Of a DNA stretch of 48,128 bases, positions 15,904 to 22,963 are shown piece after piece (position 1 is the stretch's first letter; each line of letters begins with the position of its first letter). Origin of the DNA: an uncultured Verrucomicrobiales bacterium (lineage in GTDB: Bacteria; Verrucomicrobiota; Verrucomicrobiia; Verrucomicrobiales; Akkermansiaceae); NCBI GenBank assembly GCA_905478925.1, contig CAJQKQ010000034.1, positions 1 through 48,128 of the forward strand. The letters run 5' to 3'. Made by a program: the position numbers and the translations under genes. The notes beneath the pieces were generated by a model that made no database searches, had not been told where the DNA came from, and worked only from the letters and a program-made list of their open reading frames with translations.

Positions 15904-16494
15904 TTATGCGCCGGTGGCGCCGATTTTTCTTACTCTCTCGATCCAGTGATCGACGTCACTTGGCTTGCAATGGCTGGCCCCGGAAAAGTGTGTGATCCTC
16001 GCGGGCTTGATCCCGACGAAACCGAGGATCTGTCTCCGAAGCTGCCAGATGAGCGCATTCTTATAGAAAAAACGCATGACCCATCCCGGAGTGTCGGAGG
16101 TGAGTATTACTCGCGCGCTCCGCCCTTTCAGCATGGGGTTGGGCATTCCGCCTTTCATGACACGTGTGTCAAAGACACGTCCTGGCAGGAACGCGCGGTC
16201 GATCATCCCCTTCAGCTTCGCCGGCAGGCCGCCCCACCACATCGGCGAGGTCAGAACCAAGTGCTCACTCCACTCGAGGTCTTCGAGCACCTTTTCTAGC
16301 GCAGGCTCCAACGGCTTGGTCTCGGAATAACCGGCACGGCCGAAATCGCTGTCGAAGCTCAGATCATGCAGATGTGTGATCCGGATCTCATGACCCGCTG
16401 CAATCGCCGCAGCCGCATAGGTCTCGGCAAGTTTCCTCGACAACGAGGCCTGCGCAGGATGGCCGTTGAGGAGGAAGATTCGTTTCGTGCTCAT
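15904..16494 (-). CDS. Flavodoxin-like NAD(P)H-dependent oxidoreductase / quinone reductase
   Basis: 196 residues. The flavodoxin-like phosphate loop is IFLLNGHPAQASLSRKLAE. The family motif SPMWWGGLPAKLKGMIDRAF follows, with LTSDTPGW and a C-terminal ARITHFSG. This is the KefF/MdaB/NQO1-like group, which reduces quinones and other electrophiles by two electrons. A GGAG ribosome site lies ~8 nt before the ATG. Third gene of the operon, 15 nt after the DUF5069 gene. Confidence 0.85.
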   Translation of the reverse strand: MSTKRIFLLNGHPAQASLSRKLAETYAAAAIAAGHEIRITHLHDLSFDSDFGRAGYSETKPLEPALEKVLEDLEWSEHLVLTSPMWWGGLPAKLKGMIDRAFLPGRVFDTRVMKGGMPNPMLKGRSARVILTSDTPGWVMRFFYKNALIWQLRRQILGFVGIKPARITHFSGASHCKPSDVDHWIERVRKIGATGA

Positions 16495-16509
16495 GGATCC
16501 GTGTCTCCG

Positions 16510-16974
16510 TTAGGGTTTGCCGCCGAAGCTGACGTGATCGTCGAAGTCGAGAATCTCGAACCAGGTACCCAGGTCTTCTCGAGTTTCGCCCCCGGCCTCG
16601 GCGATCAACTCGCTGGCGAATTGGCGGCTGTCGTTGACGTCAGGTACCCTGGATTCCTGAAACGTGGACCATTGAGCAATCTCCCAATCACTGCGTTTGT
16701 TCGAGGCGTTGGCAGTGACCCATGTCAGGATCTCACCGTCGCCCAGTCCTTTTGCTACCTCCGATTTGAGAGCATCAGGATCGACGCCGGTGAAGGTGAG
16801 GAAGCGCTGATCAAGCGGGCAAGCATAGTGATACTCGCCGTTCTTGCCTTCAATCTCTGCCCGGCATTTGTCGAGCATTCTTGGGAGAACGGCGTAGCCA
16901 CCGAGACGAACACGGGCACTGCGAGGAGGACGTTGAATGAGATCAATGGATTCAGTTTCATTTTTCGATTTCAT
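16510..16974 (-). CDS. DUF5069-domain protein
   Basis: 154 residues from ATG 16974. Recognised by the DUF5069 pattern: IDLIQRPPRSARVRLGGYAV-LPRMLDKCRA, NGEYHYACPLDQRFL-FTGVD, then a helical C-terminus. The molecular function of DUF5069 is not known. The start was chosen because the longer frame upstream translates the end of the SDR gene on the same strand in another frame. Second gene of the operon, 34 nt after the SDR gene. The context suggests a part in electrophile handling, which has not to my knowledge been assigned to this family. Confidence 0.75.
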   Translation of the reverse strand: MKSKNETESIDLIQRPPRSARVRLGGYAVLPRMLDKCRAEIEGKNGEYHYACPLDQRFLTFTGVDPDALKSEVAKGLGDGEILTWVTANASNKRSDWEIAQWSTFQESRVPDVNDSRQFASELIAEAGGETREDLGTWFEILDFDDHVSFGGKP

Positions 16975-17008
16975 GTTGGTTGGTTGGTGAGAGTGATGAC
17001 AGGTGGGC

Positions 17009-17911
17009 TCAGCTGGCGAGGCTCTCGAATGCCTCCATTCCAAAGGTTCGCAGTCCTTCACGTTGGTGGGGAAGGGCGGATTCGTTGAGCGCTGTCACAA
17101 AGTTGACGTCCGCCCCCACCGCGACCCGCGCCGGTCGGTTCTCGGGTTCGGTTTCGATCGCGTTCAGAATCGCACTGACGACCTCTTGCGGATCTCCTCC
17201 ACCGCTCTGGAAATAGGCGTCCAGCGAAGTGCGAAAATTCCCAGACGTGTCGCTGAGCGGCCCATAGGCTTCGCTCTCGGTTCTGCGCTCGGGTTCGACG
17301 AAGCTGCCAGTGATACCAGTGTCAAAGGCACCCGGCTCGATGGTGACGGAGTCGACGCCGAAGGCCGAAGCTTCATAGCGGATCGCTTCCGACATGGCTT
17401 CCAACGCGAACTTGCTCGCGCTGTAGACACCGGTGCCGGGGAAGACCGCGCGGCCAAGACCACTGCTCACATGGACGATGAGTCCCTGACCTGCGTCACG
17501 CATGCCCGGGAGAACCGCGCGGTTGAGCGGAGCAGGGCCGAAAAAGTTGACATCGAACTGCTGCCGAAGCTGCTCGTCGGAGAACGCTTCGAAAGGCCCC
17601 ATGTAGGCCTGACCGGCATTGTTGATGAGCACATCAATGCCAGCCGCTTTCGTAAGGACAGTCGCCACGCCCTTCGCAATCGATTCGTTGTCGGTGACAT
17701 CGATATCAAGGATCGTGAGTTCGGCGCTGATCTCGCGTGCATGCTCGACGAGTTCCTCAGCCCGAGCGCGGTTGCTACCTTGCGGATTCCGCATCGAGGC
17801 GAATACCTTGTAGCCCTCTTGGAGCAGGCGCCGTGTCGTGAGATTCCCGAAGCCCGTGCTGGCTCCAGTAATGAGGACGGTTTTTTTCTCAGTCGATTTC
17901 GTATTTTTCAT
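17009..17911 (-). CDS. Short-chain dehydrogenase/reductase (SDR)
   Basis: 300 residues of classical SDR type: nucleotide-binding TGASTGFG (15-22), NNAG (97-100), serine of HVSSG (~149-150) and catalytic Y163-S-A-S-K167, followed by the EPGAFDTGI loop. Probably NADPH-dependent reduction of carbonyls; the early MRNP arginine after strand 2 favours NADP(H). First structural gene of the five-gene operon; an operator (17961-17976) lies 49 nt upstream of its ATG. Confidence 0.9.
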   Translation of the reverse strand: MKNTKSTEKKTVLITGASTGFGNLTTRRLLQEGYKVFASMRNPQGSNRARAEELVEHAREISAELTILDIDVTDNESIAKGVATVLTKAAGIDVLINNAGQAYMGPFEAFSDEQLRQQFDVNFFGPAPLNRAVLPGMRDAGQGLIVHVSSGLGRAVFPGTGVYSASKFALEAMSEAIRYEASAFGVDSVTIEPGAFDTGITGSFVEPERRTESEAYGPLSDTSGNFRTSLDAYFQSGGGDPQEVVSAILNAIETEPENRPARVAVGADVNFVTALNESALPHQREGLRTFGMEAFESLAS

Positions 17912-17960
17912 AATTTCGTGTTGTTTCTGATGTTTGGATTCGCTTGGCCTATTGCAATAA

Positions 17961-17976
17961 TAGACCAGTCGGTTTA
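17961..17976. promoter_or_regulatory. NemR-type operator in front of the SDR operon
   Basis: TAGACCAGTCGGTTTA: identical to the operator at 18609-18624 except for one base in the right half-site. It lies between the repressor stop (17999) and the SDR start (17911). On the minus strand a TATTAT -10-like box abuts it, so bound repressor would block the promoter. The existence of two copies 0.65 kb apart is directly visible; the binding protein is inferred to be the adjacent TetR. Confidence 0.75.
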
Positions 17977-17998
17977 GTTGTTGGTAAAAAGAAAGCAG

Positions 17999-18595
17999 CT
18001 AGGGAGCAGGTGCGAGGGTTTCGCCGATGTGATTGATCGCGAGCCGCAGCGGCTCGACTTTTCGAGTGATGATGCCTTCGAGCAGTGCACCCATCCAGAG
18101 GATGTCGATCAGTTGGGCGTTATCGGCTGGGTCGTCGAGAGCCGCGATGGTTTTCTTGTCGATCCCCTCGCGCAGCACTTGTTCAGTGATCTGGGCCCAC
18201 TCGCCGCAGCGGGATTCCGCCATCGCTTGGCGCATCGGCTCGCTGAAATTCGCAACCTCAGAAGCCAGCTTTATGATCAGGCAAGCGCACTTGCCACGGT
18301 TCTCTACAAAACAGGTAATGTTCGATTCCAAATAGGTGAGCAGCCGGCTGCGTGGATTGGCATCAAGTTCCGCTGAAAGCAGGAACTGCCGTTTGTGCGC
18401 AATTGCCGAAGCTGAATAGTGCTTGATCAACTCCACACCGAACTGCTCTTTCGACTCGAAATGGTGGTAGAATGAACCCTTGGGAATACTCACCGCCTTG
18501 AGTATCTCGTTGATCCCCACCGAGTGGAAGCTCTTCTCGAGCATCAGGCTCTCGGCGCCTTCAAGGATTCGCTCTTTGGTGGGATGTTCGGTCAC
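17999..18595 (-). CDS. TetR-family repressor, NemR-like electrophile sensor
   Basis: 198 residues from a GTG start. The N-terminal HTH includes VGINEILKAVSIPKGSFYHH, very close to E. coli NemR. The ligand domain has KCACLIIKLASEVANFSEPM, which lines up with the NemR segment holding sensor Cys106; here it is Cys105, with an extra Cys103. The C-terminal EPL-AINHI block also agrees. NemR from memory also uses Lys175; this protein has Ile there. It is transcribed ahead of, and on the same strand as, the redox operon. An operator sits 13 nt upstream of the start, implying autorepression. Derepression by quinones, enals or hypochlorite is the likely signal. Confidence 0.85.
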   Translation of the reverse strand: MTEHPTKERILEGAESLMLEKSFHSVGINEILKAVSIPKGSFYHHFESKEQFGVELIKHYSASAIAHKRQFLLSAELDANPRSRLLTYLESNITCFVENRGKCACLIIKLASEVANFSEPMRQAMAESRCGEWAQITEQVLREGIDKKTIAALDDPADNAQLIDILWMGALLEGIITRKVEPLRLAINHIGETLAPAP

Positions 18596-18608
18596 GACAG
18601 CGAATGAT

Positions 18609-18624
18609 TAGACCAGTCGGTCTA
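18609..18624. promoter_or_regulatory. NemR-type operator in front of the repressor gene
   Basis: TAGACCAGTCGGTCTA has perfect 6-bp half-sites (TAGACC / GGTCTA) around four central bases. It lies 13 nt before the GTG of the TetR gene and repeats at 17961-17976. It is joined at its right end to a second palindrome (18624-18639). Confidence 0.8.
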
Positions 18625-18639
18625 TGAGTTGCAACTCAT
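18624..18639. promoter_or_regulatory. Perfect 16-bp palindrome next to the TetR operator
   Basis: ATGAGTTGCAACTCAT is its own reverse complement and shares one base with the operator. It could be a second regulator's site or part of the promoter; no protein can be named. Confidence 0.45.
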
Positions 18640-19047
18640 TTTTGAAATATTTCTTCGATCTCTTGAATGCGTGGACATTTTGGCCTGTGAGAGACCGTCT
18701 GTTCGTCCCACTTCCCGGGGTCATTCGCCCCTCCGCCTTGTCATTCGTGCGCACGACTAATGCCCTAGCATCACTTAAATCATAGGCGAGGATGAGCGCC
18801 CAGGGCAAGTGCCGGCATCTGCTCCATCGTGTGATGCGATCCAGTTCGCGGAAATCTCCACCATCGATGCTGAATTCGATCACGCCGGCGTCAGGGCCGG
18901 AGGTGATTAATAACCCGATGCCGCGCCCTTCGAAGTCGTAGCGGAAACTCGAACGACGCCCTCCATGCCGCGCAATATCCATTCGGGGTGCCTCGCGGGG
19001 TAGCGGTAGGCGTGCAATTACCTTGCTGCTCCCCGCTTTGATAGAGT

Positions 19048-20016
19048 CTACGCTGGCTTCTTAATATGCGCCCACACGTGGACGTGTGGATCACCGCGGA
19101 AGTACCAAATCATGTTCGGCCCTTCGAGTTGCCAGTTGTCCCAGACCTTGTCGCTGCCAACATCGCTCTGCTGGTAAAACGCCATGTGCAGGTTGTCCAT
19201 GCCGCCGGCGCGGATGAGTTTCATCGACTCCTCGCGATCCTCCTTGCGGAACGGCGCCAGCAGATCGCTGAGCACCTTGTCGACCTCGTCCTTCTGATCT
19301 CTCGAAAATTCGCTGAGGCGGATGCCGTCCAGCCCTTCCTTCTTGCCGGTCAGCGCGACGGTTTTGTTGCGGCGTTCCTTGCGCCCCGGTCCATCCACCA
19401 GCGCCATTTTGCGCTGCTTACCATCGAGCATCTTGAACACGCTGTTCGCCCGCTCCGCCTGGTACCAGTAGACGTTGTTCGGGTGGTCCGGCTTCTCCTC
19501 GAAACCACCCGCCGCGTGGCCGTAAAAAATAGGTCCACCGAAGGCAGCGCCTTCCACCGAATCACCATCGCAACGACGCGTGCAGTGACGCCCAGTCAGC
19601 ACGAATTCGAACTTGCCAGTGTCCGGCTCACCGAAGATCGCGATCGAGCTGTCACCGAAGCCAGCCTTTCCGCTGTCGTGTTTGACCTGCCCATAAACTT
19701 TATCCGCCCACTCGTTGCTGTGCAGCCCGAGGAAAATCTCCTTCACCATCTGCTGCTGATCCTTGGTGAAATCTTTGCCCAACCGCGGTTTCGTCACATG
19801 CCAGTTGTTATCCACCTTCGAGCGCAATTCATGATCAAATGGCATGCAGATGATCTTGCGCTGCTCCTCATTGAGGCTCTTGTAGAGTGTCGTGACCAAA
19901 GTCTCCGACTTGGGTGAAGGCTTTTTCTCACCAGCAGAGCCGATCAGCGGTGAAGCAACCGCGGCAGCCGCTGCGGTGCGAATAAAATGGCGGCGGGACA
20001 GATAGTTCGAATTCAT
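19048..20016 (-). CDS. DUF3500-domain secreted protein with Tat signal
   Basis: 322 residues. The N-terminus SRRHFIRTAAAAAVASPL is a clear twin-arginine (Tat) signal. The mature part carries DUF3500 features: SLNEEQRKIICMPFDHELRS, the FVLTGRHCTRRCDGDSVEGA block, FGGPIFYGHAAGGFEE, DHPNNVYWYQAERANSVF, LDGKQRKMAL and a C-terminal WYFRGDPHVHVWA. Function unknown; members are common in Planctomycetota and Verrucomicrobiota and are exported folded. It stands alone between decayed genes. Confidence 0.88.
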   Translation of the reverse strand: MNSNYLSRRHFIRTAAAAAVASPLIGSAGEKKPSPKSETLVTTLYKSLNEEQRKIICMPFDHELRSKVDNNWHVTKPRLGKDFTKDQQQMVKEIFLGLHSNEWADKVYGQVKHDSGKAGFGDSSIAIFGEPDTGKFEFVLTGRHCTRRCDGDSVEGAAFGGPIFYGHAAGGFEEKPDHPNNVYWYQAERANSVFKMLDGKQRKMALVDGPGRKERRNKTVALTGKKEGLDGIRLSEFSRDQKDEVDKVLSDLLAPFRKEDREESMKLIRAGGMDNLHMAFYQQSDVGSDKVWDNWQLEGPNMIWYFRGDPHVHVWAHIKKPA

Positions 20017-20100
20017 GAAGAGAACTCTAGAGATTACTGTGCCTCGACGCCAGCCGAGAATACTAGGTTTTCCTGAGCCCTCTTGAGGCGAGCGAGGACA

Positions 20101-20150
20101 GCGCTTGCGTCGCGGCTGTCACTTGTCTGGGATCAGCCCTGAGATCAGAT
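20101..20150. repeat. Dispersed repeat, copy 2 (first copy 12631-12678)
   Basis: Shares GCGGCTG-CACTT-TCTGGG-TCAG and CTGAGATC with the element at 12631. It lies upstream of the DUF3500 gene. Nothing coding is seen in 20017-20360. Confidence 0.55.
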
Positions 20151-20360
20151 CGCTGTGGGAAAGTTCAGAATTAATTCGGATACCAGACGCGTTCCGAGAT
20201 ACTGATGACGCAACGCTCTTGGCATTCCTGAAACTGCAATCCGAAGACCGACCCGGAATGAGGTATGTTACGATGCGGCGCTTGGTACCATTTACTCATG
20301 AAAAAGGGAGCCGCTGTCATTTTTGCGAATAAGCCCATAAGAAGTGAATAGCTCAGGTCT

Positions 20361-20490
20361 GTGAATTGGGATGGATGGGCTGGGCGACTGGAAACCCAGC
20401 GAGGACCAGAAGACGAGCCCGACGGCGACGGCTTCAGCAATCTCAACGAGCATGCCCTAGGCACCGATCCCACTACCGCTGACTCATCGC
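20361..20490 (+). pseudogene. Remnant of a secreted protein with a calcium-loop type motif
   Basis: The frame reads WDGWAGRL, then DEPDGDGFSNLNEHALGTDP. The DPDGDG-SNL-EYALG-DP wording is the thrombospondin-type-3-like linker seen near the end of many verrucomicrobial secreted proteins. The frame is lost shortly after. No start or export signal can be found, so it is a scrap. The gap 20491-20940 holds no gene, only an AT-rich stretch with an inverted repeat. Confidence 0.45.
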
Positions 20491-20677
20491 AAAATTTCTC
20501 CAGCATAGACACCTGCCGCTTCATTCGCGTCAGTTTTTTTCACTCGCACCATAACGCCAACAGCCGCCTCATCAAATTTGTTGATTTGTTAGCATGAATT
20601 AACAAATTTTTCAGAAAAAATGAGCCCAATACGCACAGTCAAGAAAGTGGGTTTGTGGGTAATCTTATTGTGAGAAA

Positions 20678-20711
20678 CCTCATAATGAGATGCGAGCAAC
20701 TTATTATGAGG
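20678..20711. repeat. Inverted repeat CCTCATAAT / ATTATGAGG
   Basis: Perfect 9-bp arms (20678-20686 and 20703-20711), overlapped by a TTATTGTGAG / TTATTATGAG direct repeat. AT-rich non-coding surroundings; may be an operator or hairpin for the dead gene downstream. Confidence 0.4.
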
Positions 20712-20940
20712 CCTTGTCAAGCGCCTTTGTTGTTAACATTGCCTTAAAGTAAACCTTCATGCTTCATAATCTAACAAATATCATTCAACTTGCTTAACGT
20801 TAGCGGTGTAATATTGCATTTTATACCGATGTGGAGCTATGTTTAAGGGACTCGGGATCGCTCTATTTTGCAATTCGCGTTGGTAAGTAACGTGCGCGAA
20901 GTGAATCTGTCTTGGGTATAACCCCAACCCCCAAAAAACA

Positions 20941-21240
20941 TGAAATACGCCAACGCCATGGAATGCGTCGCCATCGTCTCTGCTCTACTGGGAGCCCTAT
21001 CGACAAGCCATGGAGCAAGCATCACCCTGGACGGTATTAATAGACCTGGAGACAACCACACCTCGGAGTCGACCACTTTGGTTTAACGGCCACAATCCCG
21101 CCATCAGTAAACTACGTAATCCTCTGGTAATAGCTCGATCTACGGAGACTTCGCCAATTAGTTAGGATCAACCACCATCCGCTACCAAGTGGCGGAACTT
21201 GTCGGCGGAAACCCGGGTGAGATGTTCTTCTTCCTATACT
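20941..21240 (+). pseudogene. Decayed secreted (PEP-CTERM-like) protein
   Basis: An ATG at 20941 opens a signal-peptide-like frame (MECVAIVSALLGALSTSHG) that stops after 48 codons (TAA ending 21085). A second frame from 21123 continues recognisably as SGNSSIYGDFAN-stop-LGSTTIRYQVAELVGGNPGE, with two in-frame stops. This is best read as one gene broken by frameshift and nonsense mutations. It lies just before the intact PEP-CTERM gene. Confidence 0.5.
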
Positions 21241-21265
21241 AAGTACATTATACTCGCCCTAGACC

Positions 21266-21282
21266 CGGAGTCAGCGACTCCG
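21266..21282 (+). terminator. Short hairpin after the decayed gene
   Basis: CGGAGTC-AGC-GACTCCG, a 7-bp perfect stem with a 3-nt loop followed by TTTGAAAA. A possible weak terminator; it lacks a long U run. Confidence 0.4.
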
Positions 21283-21310
21283 TTTGAAAACATCTTTAAC
21301 CAGAAGGGTT

Positions 21311-21379
21311 AACAATGAAAACGCCAAACAAAACAATGAAAAACGACAAACAAAACAATGAAAACGACAAACAAAAATC
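21311..21379 (+). repeat. Three tandem 21-22 bp units, each with an ATG
   Basis: Units beginning AACAATGAAAAC start at 21311, 21332 and 21354, giving ATGs at 21315, 21336 and 21358. The third is the start used for the PEP-CTERM gene. Duplication of the translation start region is directly visible. Confidence 0.75.
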
Positions 21380-22119
21380 ACATAAACCCAACTGCCAAAC
21401 TCGCTCTTGCGATCGGTTGGGTTCTCGGAGCAACTCTGAAAACAATACAAATGAGGACAAATGAAATGTTTACGGCATCAAGAAAAGATGGATCTCTTCC
21501 GTTCGCAACTTGGGGAAGGCGATCCACCTTGGTCGGATTGATAGGAATACTGGCGATCACTACCGCCTCGGCGGTGACGCTCAGCTTCGAACGGAAGACG
21601 GCAAACGCAGGGGTTGATATTGCTGATCAGCTATCCGTCGAAATTGTCGACGCCGGAAGTAGCGCGCTATTTCTGTTTAAGAACAGCGGTAGTTTCGTAC
21701 CAGATGCTGTCATCGGCCAAATATACATTGAGGACGGCAACAGCACACTCAGCGGATTCAGTTTTAATACGACGGAGACAACCACCGGGGTCGCATTCGG
21801 ACCTGGGGCAACTCCTCCAGGCCCTCCTGGGGTCGGAGCGTTCACGGTCGATTTCTCACAGGGGGCGGACAGTCCCGCACATCACAATGGCGTCGACATT
21901 GGAGAGATGGGTGCCTTTGACGGAGCGCTTTCATCATCGTTCGCCGACGTTGAAGCCGCCTTGATCAGTGGTGATCTTCGGATCGCCTTACACGTCATAA
22001 GCATCGGAGCAGAAGGTGAAAGCGATGCATTTTTAAGCCTGCCATCCGCCCCCGAGCCCAGTACGTCCATGCTCGGACTCATTGGGGTGATGATGATCCT
22101 GCGCCGTCGGGTGAGATAA
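21358..22119 (+). CDS. PEP-CTERM sorting-domain secreted protein
   Basis: 253 residues ending in a typical PEP-CTERM tail: APEPSTSMLGLIG followed by a short hydrophobic stretch and RRRVR. The exosortase/archaeosortase system cleaves such tails. The signal peptide appears to be STLVGLIGILAITTASAV around residue 60, so the real start may be downstream (ATG 21451 or 21466) rather than 21358. The body is Ser/Thr/Gly-rich with no known enzyme motif (FNTTETTTGVAFGPGATPPG). Probably an extracellular or matrix-anchored protein. A strong terminator follows at 22146. Confidence 0.8.
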   Translation: MKTTNKNHINPTAKLALAIGWVLGATLKTIQMRTNEMFTASRKDGSLPFATWGRRSTLVGLIGILAITTASAVTLSFERKTANAGVDIADQLSVEIVDAGSSALFLFKNSGSFVPDAVIGQIYIEDGNSTLSGFSFNTTETTTGVAFGPGATPPGPPGVGAFTVDFSQGADSPAHHNGVDIGEMGAFDGALSSSFADVEAALISGDLRIALHVISIGAEGESDAFLSLPSAPEPSTSMLGLIGVMMILRRRVR

Positions 22120-22145
22120 ATAAACTCATTCTCTCCCCCCCAGAA

Positions 22146-22176
22146 CCCGCACGCTCACTAAAGTGTGCGGGCTTTT
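22146..22176 (+). terminator. Rho-independent terminator of the PEP-CTERM gene
   Basis: CCCGCAC, a short loop region, GTGTGCGGGC and then TTTT. GC-rich stem and U tract 27 nt after the stop codon. Confidence 0.8.
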
Positions 22177-22240
22177 GTCTACCCTCAATCTGAGCAGGAG
22201 TGTCATTGACCCAATCAATACTCACTCGCCGAAAATCGAT

Positions 22241-22920
22241 GGCTCTCCGTCAGGGTTGTACGCGTTTTAGAGTAGTGATGCACCCGGGATCGGCCTTGAG
22301 CTGTGGTTGTGAAATCATTTAACATCAAGGAATTGTTCCAGTTCGCCGGATGCGTCGTGGGTAAGATTCTAGTGGAAAAGTCGGGGTGCAAGTCGCGATG
22401 CTGCGTGACGGTCGTTGCAAGCCGCGCTGTCCGAATTGCCGGGTGCCCCTCAAGGAGATCCGTGCGGGCAAGATCGCCGTCTATGATCTGCCCGAGCCTG
22501 ATCTGGACACACTGGAGATCCTGCTTGTCGATGAGAAGTCCGTCCGCAAGGGCTACGGCTACGTGACCGTCGTCCTCAACGGTTTGACCGGCGAGCTGCT
22601 GCACATGGCCGAGGGCAAAAAGAAGGAGAGTCTCGAATCCTTTTTCTCCGACAAGCAGAAAGCCTCGATCCGTGCCGTTTGCAGTGATCGCAACGGAGCC
22701 TACCGCTTCGTCCTGCGCGAGAAGTTGCCCGGTGCGGAGGTTGTCCATGACCGTTTCCACATCACCGCCTTTTTCAAACACCGCATCACCTCGGGTAAGA
22801 TCGAGAGCTTCAACAATCAGATCGCAAGGCTCATCCACCGGGCATCTGGAATGACCAATCTACGGCATCTCTTCCTCAAAATGAGAGCTCAATCCATCAA
22901 GCAAATCTGACGGATCTGCC
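22241..22920 (+). mobile_element. Internally deleted ISL3-type insertion sequence
   Basis: Contains an ISL3-like transposase in two frames. A leader KSFNIKELFQFAGCVVGKIL begins at ~22309 and is shifted near 22388 into the frame RDGRCKPRCPNCRVP (zinc-binding N-terminus). This continues as LLVDEKSVRKGYGYVTVVLN - EGKKKESLESFF - SDRNGAYRFVLREKLPGAEV - HDRFHI. It then jumps directly to the C-terminal GKIESFNNQIARLIHRASG end, so the central DDE part is deleted. Candidate terminal inverted repeats are GGCTCTCCGTCAG at 22241 and the complement of CTGACGGATCTGCC at ~22907-22920. At ~680 bp it is about half normal size and cannot move by itself. Confidence 0.7.
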
Positions 22921-22963
22921 CTACCGGGTGACTTTTTTCGTGTGCGCAGGCTCGCCTCGCAAT

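Larger units (their letters stand above)
18608..18982 (-). pseudogene. C-terminal remnant of an SGNH/GDSL-type hydrolase
   Basis: The frame contains YDFEGRGIGLLITSGPDAGV, IEFSIDGGDF-ELDRITRWS and LPWALILAYDLSDARALVVR. This resembles the accessory domain at the C-terminus of planctomycete/verrucomicrobial GDSL-like hydrolases (FEGT-G-GPDAG-EFSIDGG-DL). The catalytic part is missing, and after ~residue 85 similarity fades. The final codons run through the repressor operator. Probably a dead fragment. Confidence 0.5.

Noticed and set aside
17003..17977. Plus-strand open frame of ~324 codons opposite the SDR gene
   Set aside because: The SDR on the minus strand has all family motifs; the opposite frame shows none.
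19066..19917. Plus-strand open frame opposite the DUF3500 gene
   Set aside because: Antisense shadow of a gene with a clear Tat signal and DUF3500 blocks.
20105..20332. 75-codon open frame upstream of the DUF3500 gene
   Set aside because: Begins inside a dispersed repeat and shows no domain or ribosome site.
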